A stretch of 64,000 nucleotides of DNA from Streptomyces sp. TRM68416 (GCF_014596915.1 NZ_JACVWU010000001.1:310001-374000); one strand, 5' to 3'. Positions 42,216 through 50,792 are shown, counted from the stretch's first letter. Notes: generated by a model from the letters alone, not told the origin. Numbers and translations are program-made.

Positions 42216-42431
42216 ATGCCTCGCTATGAGTTTCGCTGCCGAAGCTGCGGTGACACGTTCGAAGTCAGTCGGCCGATGGCTCGGTCGTCCGAGCCCGCGG
42301 TGTGTCCTGCCGGGCATGAGGACACGGTGAAGTTGTTGTCGGCGGTGGCGGTGGGCGGGACGGCCGCGGGCCCCGCCGCGCCCGCACCCCAGGCGGGTGG
42401 CGGGTGTTGCGGCGGGGGCTGCTGCGGCTGA
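42216..42431 (+). CDS. FmdB-type zinc-ribbon protein, 71 aa
   Basis: The N-terminus MPRYEFRCRSCGDTFEVSRP carries the zinc-ribbon CRSCG, and CPAGHED (near residue 30) supplies the second pair, as in the FmdB regulatory family. The C-terminal third is Gly/Ala/Pro-rich and ends GGGCCGGGCCG, unusually Cys-rich. FmdB-type proteins are small putative regulators; no DNA target is known. It is separated from the HAD gene, which is on the other strand. Confidence 0.85.
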   Translation: MPRYEFRCRSCGDTFEVSRPMARSSEPAVCPAGHEDTVKLLSAVAVGGTAAGPAAPAPQAGGGCCGGGCCG

Positions 42432-42443
42432 TCGGGGTCGGTC

Positions 42444-43256
42444 CTACGTGGGCGTCCTCGACGCCCTGAGAAACTCCCGCAGGATCCTCTCCCCCGCCAG
42501 TACCCCCCGCTCCGGCAGTGCCGTGATCGCCGGGGCCGTCCAGCCGTCGTCGGCCAGTTCGCCGTGACCCGGGCGCCAGCCGCGGTCCGCCGCCAGGAGC
42601 AGGTCGGCGTCGAGGAGGGAGTCGCCGGCGGCCAGCGTGAGGTCGGCTCCGGTCCGCCGCGCGACCTCGCGCATGGCCGCGCTCTTGGTCAGCGGCTTGG
42701 GGACGGCGTAGAGCTTGCGGCCCTGGAGTGAGACCGTCCAGCCGCGGTTCTCCGCCCACACCGCGAGCTCCTTCACCCAGTCCCCGGGCAGCAGTTCGCG
42801 CTCGACGACGAGGTAGGCGAAGAGGTCCTCGGCGACCCGGTGCTTGCGCACCCACATCGGGTCGGCCGTCGCCATCAGGTGGTCGCGCACCTCCGCCAGC
42901 GGCGCGCACTCCTCGGCGAGGCGCGCCTGCACGCGCGCGTGCCAGTCGGCGTCCGAGACACCGTCCACCAGCAGGTGCCCGCCGTTGGCGCAGATCGCGT
43001 AAGTCGGCGCGGGACCGGGCAGGTTGATGCGCTGGTACTGCTTACGGGTCCGGGTCGTCGTCGGCACGAACACGGCCGCGTCCCCCAGTTCCGTGAGCAG
43101 CCCGGCGGCCGTCTCGGTCATGTACGACAGCGGCTTGCTCTCGTGCACCTCGACGCAGAGCAGCCGGGGCGCCCGCGCGTCCGGCATGGTCAGCGCGAGG
43201 GCCGCCGAGGAGTAGATGAGCGTACGGTCGAGGTCGCTCGCCACCAGCACCGGCAT
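42444..43256 (-). CDS. HAD family hydrolase of the Ter biosynthetic operon
   Basis: A 270-residue phosphatase or phosphotransferase starting MPVLVASDLDRTLIYSSAAL at 43256. The catalytic DLDRT (Asp 8 and Asp 10) and the C-terminal AAGDSLLDADLLLAADRGWR motif (near residue 215) show the HAD fold. It overlaps the preceding gene (ATGA) so it belongs to its operon. In Ter stress clusters a HAD hydrolase works with a phosphoribosyltransferase and an aldolase to make a predicted nucleoside-like metabolite. Substrate unknown. Confidence 0.85.
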   Translation of the reverse strand: MPVLVASDLDRTLIYSSAALALTMPDARAPRLLCVEVHESKPLSYMTETAAGLLTELGDAAVFVPTTTRTRKQYQRINLPGPAPTYAICANGGHLLVDGVSDADWHARVQARLAEECAPLAEVRDHLMATADPMWVRKHRVAEDLFAYLVVERELLPGDWVKELAVWAENRGWTVSLQGRKLYAVPKPLTKSAAMREVARRTGADLTLAAGDSLLDADLLLAADRGWRPGHGELADDGWTAPAITALPERGVLAGERILREFLRASRTPT

Positions 43257-45739
43257 CAGACCATCACCGCCCTGCCGTCGGCGCCCGTCGCGCCCCGCGT
43301 GTACTTGGGGTGGATCAACCCCACGCAGGTGTACGGCAGTTCGGCCACCTCTTCCACCGGAACCCCTCTCTGTTCGGCCAGCAGGCGTACGTGGTCCAGG
43401 TCGGCGCCCGCTCCGGCGCGCGCCAGGATCTTCCACGGGACGCGGCGCAGCAGGACCCGGGTGGTCTCGCCGACGCCGGGCTTGACGAGGTTCACGTCGT
43501 GGATGCCGTACTCCTCGCTGATGCGCTCGACGGCCGCCCAGCCCTCCCAGGTCGGGGTGCGGTCGGCGGAGAGCAGCTCCTTGGCCTGTGCGTCCACCGC
43601 GTCGGCGACCTCGGTGAAGCGGGCGGAGACGGCGTCGAGGAAGTCGACCGACACATCGGCGCCGGCGAGTTCGCGGTAGAACTTGGCGCCGTGGAAGTCG
43701 TGCGGGCCGACCAGGTCCGCGCGCAGGACCGTGCGGGAAATCAGGCCGGAGACGGTGGAGTTGAGGCAGGCGGAGGGGATGAGGTAGTCCTCGCGGGTGC
43801 CGTACGTGCGCACGCAGGAGCCCGGGTCGGCGAGCACCGCGATCTCGGGGTCGAAGCCGGTGACGCCCTCGGCGGCCTCGAACTCCTCGATGGCCGCGGC
43901 CAGTTCGCGGGTGATGGCGCCCTTGCCGGTCCAGCCGTCGACGAAGACGACGTCGCGGGGGTCGTGGTGGGCGGCCAGCCAGCGCAGGGCGTTGGCGTCG
44001 ATGCCGCGGCCGCGCACGATGGACACCGCGTAGTGCGGCAGGTCCAGGCCGTGGCGGTGCTCGGCCCAGCGGCGCATCAGCACGCCGACCGGCGTGCCGG
44101 CGCGGGCCAGCGAGACCAGCACCGGGTGCGGGGACCGCTCGGCGAGGACGACCTCGGTGACCGCGCCGACGGCCTGGGCGAGGCGGGCCGCGGACGCCTC
44201 CAGCGCCGCCTGGAACAGCTCCTGGTACTGCGCGCTCGGCTGGTATTCCACCGGCAGCGACTCGGCGTAGTGCGCGCCGCCGCTCTGGATGGCCTCCTCG
44301 CGCTCCTCGGTGGGCGCCTCCAGGGTCACCTCCGAGAGGTCCTGGAGCAGCCAGCCGACCTCCTCGGGCGGGTACGAGGAGAAGGCGGGGCCGCGGAGGG
44401 GCTCGGGCAGCATCGAGGGCCTTTCGGGTACGTACGAGGGGACGACCGCGAGGACGACCCGGGGGGTGTGCGCCGCGAGCTGCGCGAGCAGGCCGTCGGG
44501 GGCGTGCAGGTGCGGGGTGTCGGCGGCCGAGTCGACCACGGCGACCACGGCGTCGAAGCCGGCGCCGGCGACGTTGTAGGCGTAGCGGTCGCCGGGGCCG
44601 TCGGCCGGGTCGTCGTGGGCGGGGAAGACGAGGCGGCTGCGGATCGCGTAGCCGGGGTCGTCGACCGCGAGGACGGGTGAGCGGGTGGTGGTGGAGTAGG
44701 TGACCTCGGCGTCGGTGATCTGCTCCAGCTCGCGGGCGAGGCGGAGGGGGGCGTACATCAGCTCTTCGAAGCCCAGGATGTGCACTCGGTGCGCATTTTT
44801 GGGGAGTGCCTCTGCGAGGCGGGCTGTCATGGTGGGGAGGGCGGTTTCCAGGCGTATTCGGTGGTGTGGGGTGAAGCCGTGGCGGCCGCCGTCCGGTAGG
44901 CCGGGGGGCCAGCGGAGGTCTACTCGCATGGTCGTTGGCTGCGGGCCGGTGGGGGCTTGTCGCGCCCGCGCGGCGGTAGCCGCAGATTCAACACAGCCCC
45001 GCGCCCCTGGGCGGGACATGTCCTCGTACTCCGCAACGAGCCGTTGGCCCTTCTCCAGGACCCCCTCCGGCAGCCGTACCGTCCCCCTCGCCGCCGCCAC
45101 CAGGTCCACCCTCGCGCCGATCTCCCGCGCGAAGTCCTCCAGCCGGCCCGCGTCCGCCGCCGAGCGCATGTCCACGAGGGCGACCACGACGTACCGGCGT
45201 CGCGGGTACCGCTCGTGCAGGTCCCGGATGGTGTTGAGGACCGTGTTGCCGGTCGAGAACTCGTCGTCGACCAGGACGAGGGGGCCGTCACCGGCCAGCA
45301 GGGTGGGGTCCTCGGGCAGCAGCAGGTGGGAGGTGGCGTGGCTGTGGGACTCCTCGAAGCCGCCCGCCTGGGGCACGCCCGCCACCGGGCGGCGGGTGGA
45401 GTGCAGGTAGGGGGCGAGAGCGAGGCCGTCGGCGACGGAGTGGCCGAGGCCGGTGGCGGTCTCCGCGTAGCCGAGGACGACCGCCGAGGCCGCCGCGCGG
45501 TCGCCCAGCAGGTCGCGCACGCGTCGGCCGAGGGTGAATCCGTAGCCGTAGACCACGGAGGGTGACTGCGGTACGTGTTTGCCGAGGACGTGGGAGACGA
45601 GCAGGTGGGCCCGCTTGGGGTTGCGGCGCAGCGCGAGTCCCAGCAGGTCCGTCAGCTGTTCGTCGCCGTCGAGTGCGACGCCGAGTCGCTCGGCGACCCA
45701 GCTGCCGGACCAGACCCCGTTGTTCACTGCCTTGTTCAT
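43256..45739 (-). CDS. Phosphoribosyltransferase fused to a StiP-like cysteine protease domain, 827 aa
   Basis: Start MNKAVNNGVWSGSWVAERLG at 45739, behind AAGGGAC. Residues about 40 to 240 are a phosphoribosyltransferase domain with GYAETATGLGHSVAD and the PRPP loop VLVDDEFSTGNTV (residues 155 to 167). A linker at residues 242 to 268 is encoded by a sequence resembling a Streptomyces intergenic repeat. Residues 270 to about 540 and 560 to 827 correspond to the TRSP/PELOTA and StiP-like domains of the Ter operons. Predicted to make a metabolite with the aldolase and HAD enzyme. Fusion length is normal for the genus as I recall it; the second half has no confident catalytic residues. Confidence 0.82.
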   Translation of the reverse strand: MNKAVNNGVWSGSWVAERLGVALDGDEQLTDLLGLALRRNPKRAHLLVSHVLGKHVPQSPSVVYGYGFTLGRRVRDLLGDRAAASAVVLGYAETATGLGHSVADGLALAPYLHSTRRPVAGVPQAGGFEESHSHATSHLLLPEDPTLLAGDGPLVLVDDEFSTGNTVLNTIRDLHERYPRRRYVVVALVDMRSAADAGRLEDFAREIGARVDLVAAARGTVRLPEGVLEKGQRLVAEYEDMSRPGARGCVESAATAARARQAPTGPQPTTMRVDLRWPPGLPDGGRHGFTPHHRIRLETALPTMTARLAEALPKNAHRVHILGFEELMYAPLRLARELEQITDAEVTYSTTTRSPVLAVDDPGYAIRSRLVFPAHDDPADGPGDRYAYNVAGAGFDAVVAVVDSAADTPHLHAPDGLLAQLAAHTPRVVLAVVPSYVPERPSMLPEPLRGPAFSSYPPEEVGWLLQDLSEVTLEAPTEEREEAIQSGGAHYAESLPVEYQPSAQYQELFQAALEASAARLAQAVGAVTEVVLAERSPHPVLVSLARAGTPVGVLMRRWAEHRHGLDLPHYAVSIVRGRGIDANALRWLAAHHDPRDVVFVDGWTGKGAITRELAAAIEEFEAAEGVTGFDPEIAVLADPGSCVRTYGTREDYLIPSACLNSTVSGLISRTVLRADLVGPHDFHGAKFYRELAGADVSVDFLDAVSARFTEVADAVDAQAKELLSADRTPTWEGWAAVERISEEYGIHDVNLVKPGVGETTRVLLRRVPWKILARAGAGADLDHVRLLAEQRGVPVEEVAELPYTCVGLIHPKYTRGATGADGRAVMV
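44935..45016. repeat. Streptomyces-type repeat inside the phosphoribosyltransferase/StiP gene, copy B
   Basis: The bases GGCTGCGGGCCGGTGGGGGC (from 44937) and CCCCGCGCCCCTGGGCGGG (44997 to 45015) are the ends of a repeat of the same family as that at 42114. It is in frame, has no stop and encodes residues 242 to 268 of the fusion protein, exactly between the two domains. Its middle (GCGCGGCGGTAGCCGC) forms a short dyad. Confidence 0.6.
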
Positions 45740-45761
45740 GCGTCCCTTGGGTTGTCGGGTG

Positions 45762-46928
45762 TCAGTCGGCGATGCCGGCGGCGAGCAGCTCGACGAATCC
45801 GACGTCCTCGTTGGCCACACCGAAGACCTCGGCGCGGAGCATGGTGCGCTCGGCCCAGGCGCGGTGCGGCTTCACCTCGTTCATCTTGTTGGTGTACTGC
45901 GAGCGCAGGACGCCTCCGCCGCCCTGCTCGGGCCGCAGGATGTCCTGCGCGTCGCTGAACTCCTCGTGGCTGACCACGGACAGCGCGTGCACGGGCAGTA
46001 CGTGGGAGGGGTGGATGCAGGTCTTGCCGGTCAGGCCGTTGGCCTGGTCGAGGGCGATCTCGCGGAGCAGGCCGTCCATGGCGTGCTCGATGAGGGCCTC
46101 GCGCAGTTCCTCCGCCTGGCCCTCGAGGAAGGGGCTGCGGCGCAGCTGGGGCTTGAACATGCGCTCCTGGACGCGGAAGTACTCCCACACCGGTCCGGTG
46201 ACGGTGAAGCCGGTGCCGTCGGCGCGGCCGAGCATGTTGACCACGTCGGCGATGACGGAGGCGACGATCTGGACGTCGTAGGCCGTCATGTCGGGGGCGC
46301 GGCGCAGGCCGTAGGAGGAGCAGAAGTCGGTGACGCCGAGCCGGAGCGCGAGCACTCTCTCACGGTACTTGTCGACGGCCCGGAAGATCCCCTCCAGGGT
46401 CTCCACGCGGGACTCGCGGTAGAGCAGCTCGGGGGACTCCAGCACGGGCATGGCGAACAGGCGCCGTCCGCTCGCCGTCTCGGCGGCCGTCAGCGCCTCC
46501 AGGAAGGGGATGCCGCGTTCCTCGGTGAACTTCGGCAGCACGAACCCGGACAGCAGCCGGACCGCGGGGCCGAGACGTCGTGCGAGGTCGGGTATCTGTT
46601 CGGGGTGGCGGACCCGGATGAACAGCAGGGGCAGCTCGTCCCGGTCGCGGCCGGCGAGGTCGGTGAACTGGCGGACGAGGTTCTCCTCGCCGGCCGGCAC
46701 GTCCTGGTCGCCGATGGAGTCCTCCAGGCACAGCACCATCGAGACCACGCCTCGGTCGGCCTGCTTGAGGATGTCGTCCGCCAGCCGCGGCCGGGTGGCG
46801 GGGCTGTAGAGGGTGGCACCCAGGGCGGTGGAGAGCAGGCGGGCCGGGGAGTCCGCGTCGAAGACGCAGGGCTCCTGGTGGAAGAGGCGCTGCCGCACCC
46901 CAGGGGCGATGTGCCCGAAATGACGCAT
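45762..46928 (-). CDS. HpcH/HpaI-type aldolase/citrate-lyase family protein
   Basis: A 388-residue protein starting MRHFGHIAPGVRQRLFHQEP at 46928; the longer frame is not supported. It has the TIM-barrel lyase pattern: MVLCLEDSIGD (near residue 66, metal-binding Glu and Asp), LLFIRVRHPEQIPDL, a RLFAMPVLESPELLYRE segment near 155, and a lyase-like KTCIHPSHVLPVHA near 305. The family cleaves or forms C-C bonds with acyl-CoA or similar substrates. Together with the PRTase fusion and HAD genes it makes the predicted biosynthetic module of the Ter system. It starts 22 bases upstream of the fusion gene. Confidence 0.82.
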   Translation of the reverse strand: MRHFGHIAPGVRQRLFHQEPCVFDADSPARLLSTALGATLYSPATRPRLADDILKQADRGVVSMVLCLEDSIGDQDVPAGEENLVRQFTDLAGRDRDELPLLFIRVRHPEQIPDLARRLGPAVRLLSGFVLPKFTEERGIPFLEALTAAETASGRRLFAMPVLESPELLYRESRVETLEGIFRAVDKYRERVLALRLGVTDFCSSYGLRRAPDMTAYDVQIVASVIADVVNMLGRADGTGFTVTGPVWEYFRVQERMFKPQLRRSPFLEGQAEELREALIEHAMDGLLREIALDQANGLTGKTCIHPSHVLPVHALSVVSHEEFSDAQDILRPEQGGGGVLRSQYTNKMNEVKPHRAWAERTMLRAEVFGVANEDVGFVELLAAGIAD

Positions 46929-46956
46929 AAGACTCCCCCGTGGCGGCTGAGTGATT

Positions 46957-46975
46957 CCTGTGATCCGTTCACAGG
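46957..46975. promoter_or_regulatory. Dyad between the aldolase operon and the divergent TerD gene
   Basis: CCTGTGA (46957 to 46963) and TCACAGG (46969 to 46975) form a perfect 7-base inverted repeat with a five-base spacer, in the 184-base divergent region. A second dyad with GTGATCA and TGATCAC lies between 47058 and 47090. They are candidate operators for coordinated control of the two transcription units. Confidence 0.4.
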
Positions 46976-47112
46976 TGGCCGGTAATAGTACGTAGAGACC
47001 CGTGTCAGGGGTTCCCGCAGGGCATGAATTCCTGGTAACGCGGTTGCGGACAGTCAGGTGATCATGTACCCCCGCGTTGTCGTGATCACTACCGAGAGGG
47101 CAGGATGACGGC

Positions 47113-47928
47113 ATGACGCACGCCATGTTGAAAGGGTCGAACGTCCCGCTCGAAGCCGCGGCCGTACGGGCCGTGCTGCGCTGGACGCCCGGGCAGGGGG
47201 TCCCGGAGGTCGACGCCTCGGCGCTGCTCCTCGGCCCCGACGGACGTGTGCGCTCCGACGAGGACTTCGTCTTCTACAACCAGCCCCGGCATCCCTCCGG
47301 GCAGGTACGGCGGCTCGGCATGAAGCGGGACGCCGAAGGCCCCACCGATACGATCCAGACAGATCTGGCCGGTGTCGAGCCCGACGTCAGCCAGATTCTG
47401 CTGGTCGCTTCGGCGGAGGACGTCACCTTCGACCGCGTACCCGGGCTGCGCATCCTGCTGTACGACGCGGCCGTCGCCGACGGCGAGCCGCTGGCCTACT
47501 TCGACATCAAGCCGGAGACGGGCGAGGAGACCGCCCTGATCTGCGGCGAGCTGTACCGGCGTGGGGAGGGCTGGAAGTTCCGGGCCCTGGGCGAGGGCTA
47601 CTCGAACGGTCTGAAGGGCCTGGCGACCGATTTCGGCATCTCGGTGGACGAGTCGGAGACGGCGGCCCAGGAGGAGGAGCCCCTGTCGCAGCCGCTCCCT
47701 CCGGAGGCGCCGACGACGGCCGTCCCGTCCCAGCCCGCCTACGGCTATCCGCAGGCCCCGCAGGCCCCGCAAACCCCGCCGACGGCCCAGCCCGCCTACG
47801 GCTACCCCCAGCCCACCGGGCAGCCCGCCTACGGCGGCTACGGCTACCCGCCCGCCGCGGCCCCGGCCGCTGCCCCGGCGGGCGACTTCCGGATGCCGCC
47901 GCAGGGGCCGCAGTTCATCGGGCGGTAG
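47113..47928 (+). CDS. TerD-family protein with PAYGYP-repeat tail
   Basis: Residues 1 to about 180 form a TerD domain ([40 protein letters not shown], then [20 protein letters not shown] near residue 148). Acidic Asp-rich turns bind calcium in the family. Residues 195 to 271 are a Pro/Ala-rich tail with four PAYGYP or PAYGGYGYP repeats that look disordered. It is transcribed away from the aldolase operon. TerD proteins sense stress and metal in the cytoplasm; the tail is not part of a usual TerD protein and may mediate partner binding. Confidence 0.85.
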   Translation: MTHAMLKGSNVPLEAAAVRAVLRWTPGQGVPEVDASALLLGPDGRVRSDEDFVFYNQPRHPSGQVRRLGMKRDAEGPTDTIQTDLAGVEPDVSQILLVASAEDVTFDRVPGLRILLYDAAVADGEPLAYFDIKPETGEETALICGELYRRGEGWKFRALGEGYSNGLKGLATDFGISVDESETAAQEEEPLSQPLPPEAPTTAVPSQPAYGYPQAPQAPQTPPTAQPAYGYPQPTGQPAYGGYGYPPAAAPAAAPAGDFRMPPQGPQFIGR

Positions 47929-47949
47929 AGGGGCGCGTCGGGGGCGGGG

Positions 47950-48690
47950 TCAGCGGTCCGCCTTCGTCTTGTAGCCGCGCCCCCACTGCAGTCCCCATCC
48001 GTAGAGGCGGTCCAGCTCCGCCTGGAATCCGTACACGAACTTCACCTCGCGCCGGACGAGGATCTCGCCCTTCACGTTCTCGATCATCACCACGGCGCAG
48101 GAGCGGGCCTGCGGCTGCCGCTCGTCCAGGCCGATCTCGATGCGCGGCCCGTTGCTCGGGTACAGGGTGACGATCGCGTGTGTGCGATCGAACGCCGGTG
48201 TCTGGTCGTAGATGTACACGAAGACCAGCAGGCGCTTGATGCTCTCCCGCTGGTCGAGGTTGACGTACATGGTCTCGCCGGACGCCGACCCGAACCGGTC
48301 GTCCCCGCTGAGCTTCACGTACGGCGGTGAGTTGATGTCCCCCAGGAGGCCGCCGAGCGGCTGGACGACGCCCTTCGTGCCGTCGGCCAGCTCGTACAGG
48401 CAGCCGAGGTCCAGGTCGACGTTGACCATGCTCTGGCTGTGTCCGACGACCTCCGGCGGCTTCAGCGCCTTGAACGGGTGCCGCAGCAGACTCTCCCGCT
48501 GCGGCCCGCCTATGTCGGAGCTGCGCATCCGCCAGTTGAGGTTGACCCGGAGGTGGCCGGTGGCCGCGTCCTGCTTGGTGAGGGAGACCTGGCCGTGCCG
48601 CTTGGTCAGTTCGATCGCGTTGGTCGACGCGCTGCCCGAGTCGAACTGGGCGGCGCGCCCGCTCCAGAGCAGTCCGTCCAACAAGCCCAT
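47950..48690 (-). CDS. TerD-like/tellurium resistance family protein, 246 aa
   Basis: Start MGLLDGLLWSGRAAQFDSGS at 48690, behind GGGGGCGGGA. It contains VNVDLDLGCLYELADGTKGV and the C-terminal RREVKFVYGFQAELDRLYGW segment of the TerD superfamily, with AFDRTHAIVTLYPSNGPRIE (near residue 178) and the DDRFGSASGETMYVNL turn near residue 140. It is more divergent than the two TerD genes at 50048 and 50793 and fits the TerF-like branch. Convergent with the gene at 47113. The longer frame upstream is not supported. Confidence 0.7.
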   Translation of the reverse strand: MGLLDGLLWSGRAAQFDSGSASTNAIELTKRHGQVSLTKQDAATGHLRVNLNWRMRSSDIGGPQRESLLRHPFKALKPPEVVGHSQSMVNVDLDLGCLYELADGTKGVVQPLGGLLGDINSPPYVKLSGDDRFGSASGETMYVNLDQRESIKRLLVFVYIYDQTPAFDRTHAIVTLYPSNGPRIEIGLDERQPQARSCAVVMIENVKGEILVRREVKFVYGFQAELDRLYGWGLQWGRGYKTKADR

Positions 48691-48776
48691 TCCCGCCCCC
48701 ACGTTCCCTTGGAAAACCGGCGGGGCGGCCAGAGGCCCGGCCGCCCCGCACAGAGCGTTCCTCACTCGGAGGGCTG

Positions 48777-49922
48777 TCACACCCCGGACGACACCTCGGT
48801 CTTCTCGTCCGAGGTCTCAGCTTTTCCCTCGGCCGCCGCGATCGCGCGGTTGCGGCGCACGGAGGACCAGAAGGAGGCGCCGATCAGGAAGACGCCGATG
48901 AGGCCGGTGATGACCTCGTGGATCTCGTACTGGATGGTGATCAGCAGGAGCGCGGCGAGGGCGCCGATGGCGTAGTGCGCGCCGTGCTCCAGGTAGACGT
49001 AGTCGTCGAGGGTGCCCTGGCGGACCAGGTAGACCGTCAGCGAACGGACGTACATGGCGCCGATGCCGAGGCCGAGCGCCATCAGCACGATGTCGTTGGT
49101 GATGGCGAAGGCGCCGATGACTCCGTCGAAGGAGAAGGACGCGTCCAGGACCTCGAGGTAGAGGAACATGAAGAACGCGGCCTTGCCGGCGAGGGCGACG
49201 GCCGAGCGCGGCTTGCCGGAGCGGGCGGCCTCTTCCTCCTCCTCGTGCTCGCGCTCCTCCTCTTCCTCCAGCTTGTCCTCGAAGTAGCCGGAGAGACCGC
49301 CGACGATCATGTACGTGATGAGACCGGCGATACCGGAGAGGAGAACCGTCTCTGCCTTGTCGGCGGGGCCGGCGTGCAGGTGGGCGTGGGTCGCGAAGGT
49401 CATCGACGTGATCAGCAGGACGATCAGCGCGACGCAGACCGACAGCATGTCGACCTTGCCGAGCTTGGACAGCGGCCGCTCCAGCCAGCCGAGCCACTTG
49501 ATGTCCCGGTCCTCGAAGATGAAGTCGAGGAAGATCATCAGCAGGAACATGCCACCGAAGGCCGCGATGGACGGGTGGGCGTCGGTGACGAGCTGCTCGT
49601 ACCGGTCCTTGTCGGTGAGCGCGAGGTCGACGGCCTCGATCGGGCCCATCGAGGCCGTGACGGCGACGATGACGACGGGGAAGACCAGTCGCATGCCGAA
49701 GACGGCGATCAGGATGCCGATGGTGAGGAAGATCTTCTGCCAGAAGGCATTCATCTTCTTCAGGATCCCGGCGTTGACCACCGCGTTGTCGAAGGACAGC
49801 GAGATTTCGAGGATGGAGAGGATCGCCACGACACCGAAGGCGGTCCACCCCCCGAAGAGGAACGCGGCGACGAGGCCGAGCGCGGTGACCGCGAACGACC
49901 AGCCGAACGTTTTCAGAACCAC
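48777..49922 (-). CDS. DUF475 (TerC-like) membrane protein
   Basis: A 381-residue integral membrane protein with about eight hydrophobic segments. Two copies of the TerC-type motif are present: EISLSFDNAVVNAGI (near residue 43) and LDASFSFDGVIGAFAITND (near residue 262), with the conserved Ser-Phe-Asp pairs that probably bind metal ions. A cytoplasmic acidic loop EDKLEEEEEREHEEEEEAAR lies between them, near residue 215. TerC-like proteins export or buffer metals such as Mn in other bacteria. GTG start at 49922. It lies between TerD paralogues, on the same strand as two of them. Confidence 0.86.
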   Translation of the reverse strand: MVLKTFGWSFAVTALGLVAAFLFGGWTAFGVVAILSILEISLSFDNAVVNAGILKKMNAFWQKIFLTIGILIAVFGMRLVFPVVIVAVTASMGPIEAVDLALTDKDRYEQLVTDAHPSIAAFGGMFLLMIFLDFIFEDRDIKWLGWLERPLSKLGKVDMLSVCVALIVLLITSMTFATHAHLHAGPADKAETVLLSGIAGLITYMIVGGLSGYFEDKLEEEEEREHEEEEEAARSGKPRSAVALAGKAAFFMFLYLEVLDASFSFDGVIGAFAITNDIVLMALGLGIGAMYVRSLTVYLVRQGTLDDYVYLEHGAHYAIGALAALLLITIQYEIHEVITGLIGVFLIGASFWSSVRRNRAIAAAEGKAETSDEKTEVSSGV

Positions 49923-50036
49923 TGGCTACCCAATCCTGTGTGTACGGGTATCCCCCGTGCCGTACTCGGCTTTACGAACTTTTGAAGCCGGAGTCTAGTC
50001 GGCCCCGCCGCCCGTCCCGCCGGGTACCTGCTTTTG

Positions 50037-50054
50037 CTCATAACGCGTTATGAG
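50037..50054. promoter_or_regulatory. 18-base perfect palindrome at the terD stop codon
   Basis: CTCATAACGCGTTATGAG reads the same on both strands and overlaps the TAA stop of the terD gene at 50048. It is 115 bases upstream of the DUF475 GTG start, within the promoter distance of that gene. AT-rich compared with its surroundings. It looks like the operator of a TetR- or GntR-like dimeric regulator or a terminator-like element. Confidence 0.5.
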
Positions 50055-50623
50055 ACGTTGACCCCGAAGTCCAGGGCGATGCCCCTCAGCCCGGACGCGT
50101 ATCCCTGCCCCACGGCGCGGAACTTCCACTCGCCCTGGTAGCGGTAGACCTCACCGAAGATCATCGCCGTCTCGGTGGAGGCGTCCTCGCTGAGGTCGTA
50201 GCGGGCGAGCTCCTGGCCGTCGGCCTGGTTCACCACCCGGATGAAGGCGTTGCTGACCTGCCCGAAGGTCTGGCCGCGCTCGTCGGCCATATGGATGGAG
50301 ACCGGGAAGACGATCTTGTCGCACTGGGCGGGCACCTTGGAGAGGTCGATCAGCAGCGACTCGTCGTCGCCGTCGCCCTCGCCGGTGAGGTTGTCGCCGG
50401 TGTGCTCCACCGAGCCGTCCGGGCTCTTGAGCTGGTTGTAGAACACGAACCACTCGTCCCCCATCACCCGCCCGCCGTTGCACATCAGGGCGCTGGCGTC
50501 GAGGTCGAAGGGGGCTCCGGTGGTGGAGCGCGCGTCCCAGCCGAGCCCGATCATCACCTGAGTGAGGTTCGGTGCGGCCTTGGAGAGGGAGACATTGCCT
50601 CCCTTGGCGAGCGTGACGCCCAT
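50048..50623 (-). CDS. terD: TerD family protein (TerD1)
   Basis: A 191-residue TerD protein starting [20 protein letters not shown] at 50623. It has the typical calcium-binding acidic pattern [20 protein letters not shown] (near residue 40), [20 protein letters not shown] (near 80), and the conserved [20 protein letters not shown] (near 112) and [20 protein letters not shown] end. It is about two-thirds identical by eye to the gene at 50793, so the two are a recent tandem pair. TerD proteins mediate stress and tellurite responses and may signal through calcium. Cytoplasmic. Confidence 0.95.
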   Translation of the reverse strand: MGVTLAKGGNVSLSKAAPNLTQVMIGLGWDARSTTGAPFDLDASALMCNGGRVMGDEWFVFYNQLKSPDGSVEHTGDNLTGEGDGDDESLLIDLSKVPAQCDKIVFPVSIHMADERGQTFGQVSNAFIRVVNQADGQELARYDLSEDASTETAMIFGEVYRYQGEWKFRAVGQGYASGLRGIALDFGVNVS

Positions 50624-50665
50624 GATGCTGGTCCTCCCCGGTGATGCTTCTTTGGTTGTTTCCCT

Positions 50666-50726
50666 GTACGGCCCACAGCGCGCGCAAACCAGGTGGTCCC
50701 CGTACGGTCCGCAGCGCACGCGAACC
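50666..50726. repeat. Two imperfect 25-base direct repeats between the terD genes
   Basis: Copies at 50666 to 50690 and 50702 to 50726 (GTACGGCCCACAGCGCGCGC and GTACGGTCCGCAGCGCACGC, then AAACC or GAACC) match at 21 of 25 positions, all four differences being transitions. They stand 36 bases apart (start to start) in the spacer between the paralogous genes. Confidence 0.6.
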
Positions 50727-50744
50727 GTCCGGCCCCCTGCGCGT

Positions 50745-50775
50745 CCGGCGCCGCACGCGTACCGTGCGGCGCCGG
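50745..50775 (-). terminator. 13-base-pair terminator hairpin after terD2
   Basis: CCGGCGCCGCACG (50745 to 50757) and CGTGCGGCGCCGG (50763 to 50775) form a perfect 13-base-pair stem with a CGTAC loop, starting 18 bases past the stop of the terD gene at 50793 in the direction of transcription. It should end that transcript before the next terD gene. Confidence 0.65.
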
Positions 50776-50792
50776 GCGGTGGGTGTGGTGGC

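Noticed and set aside
43821..45820. Start of the phosphoribosyltransferase/StiP gene at 45820
   Set aside because: The 27 extra codons are Ser/Pro-rich and lie within the preceding aldolase gene; the ATG at 45739 has a ribosome site and the family start.
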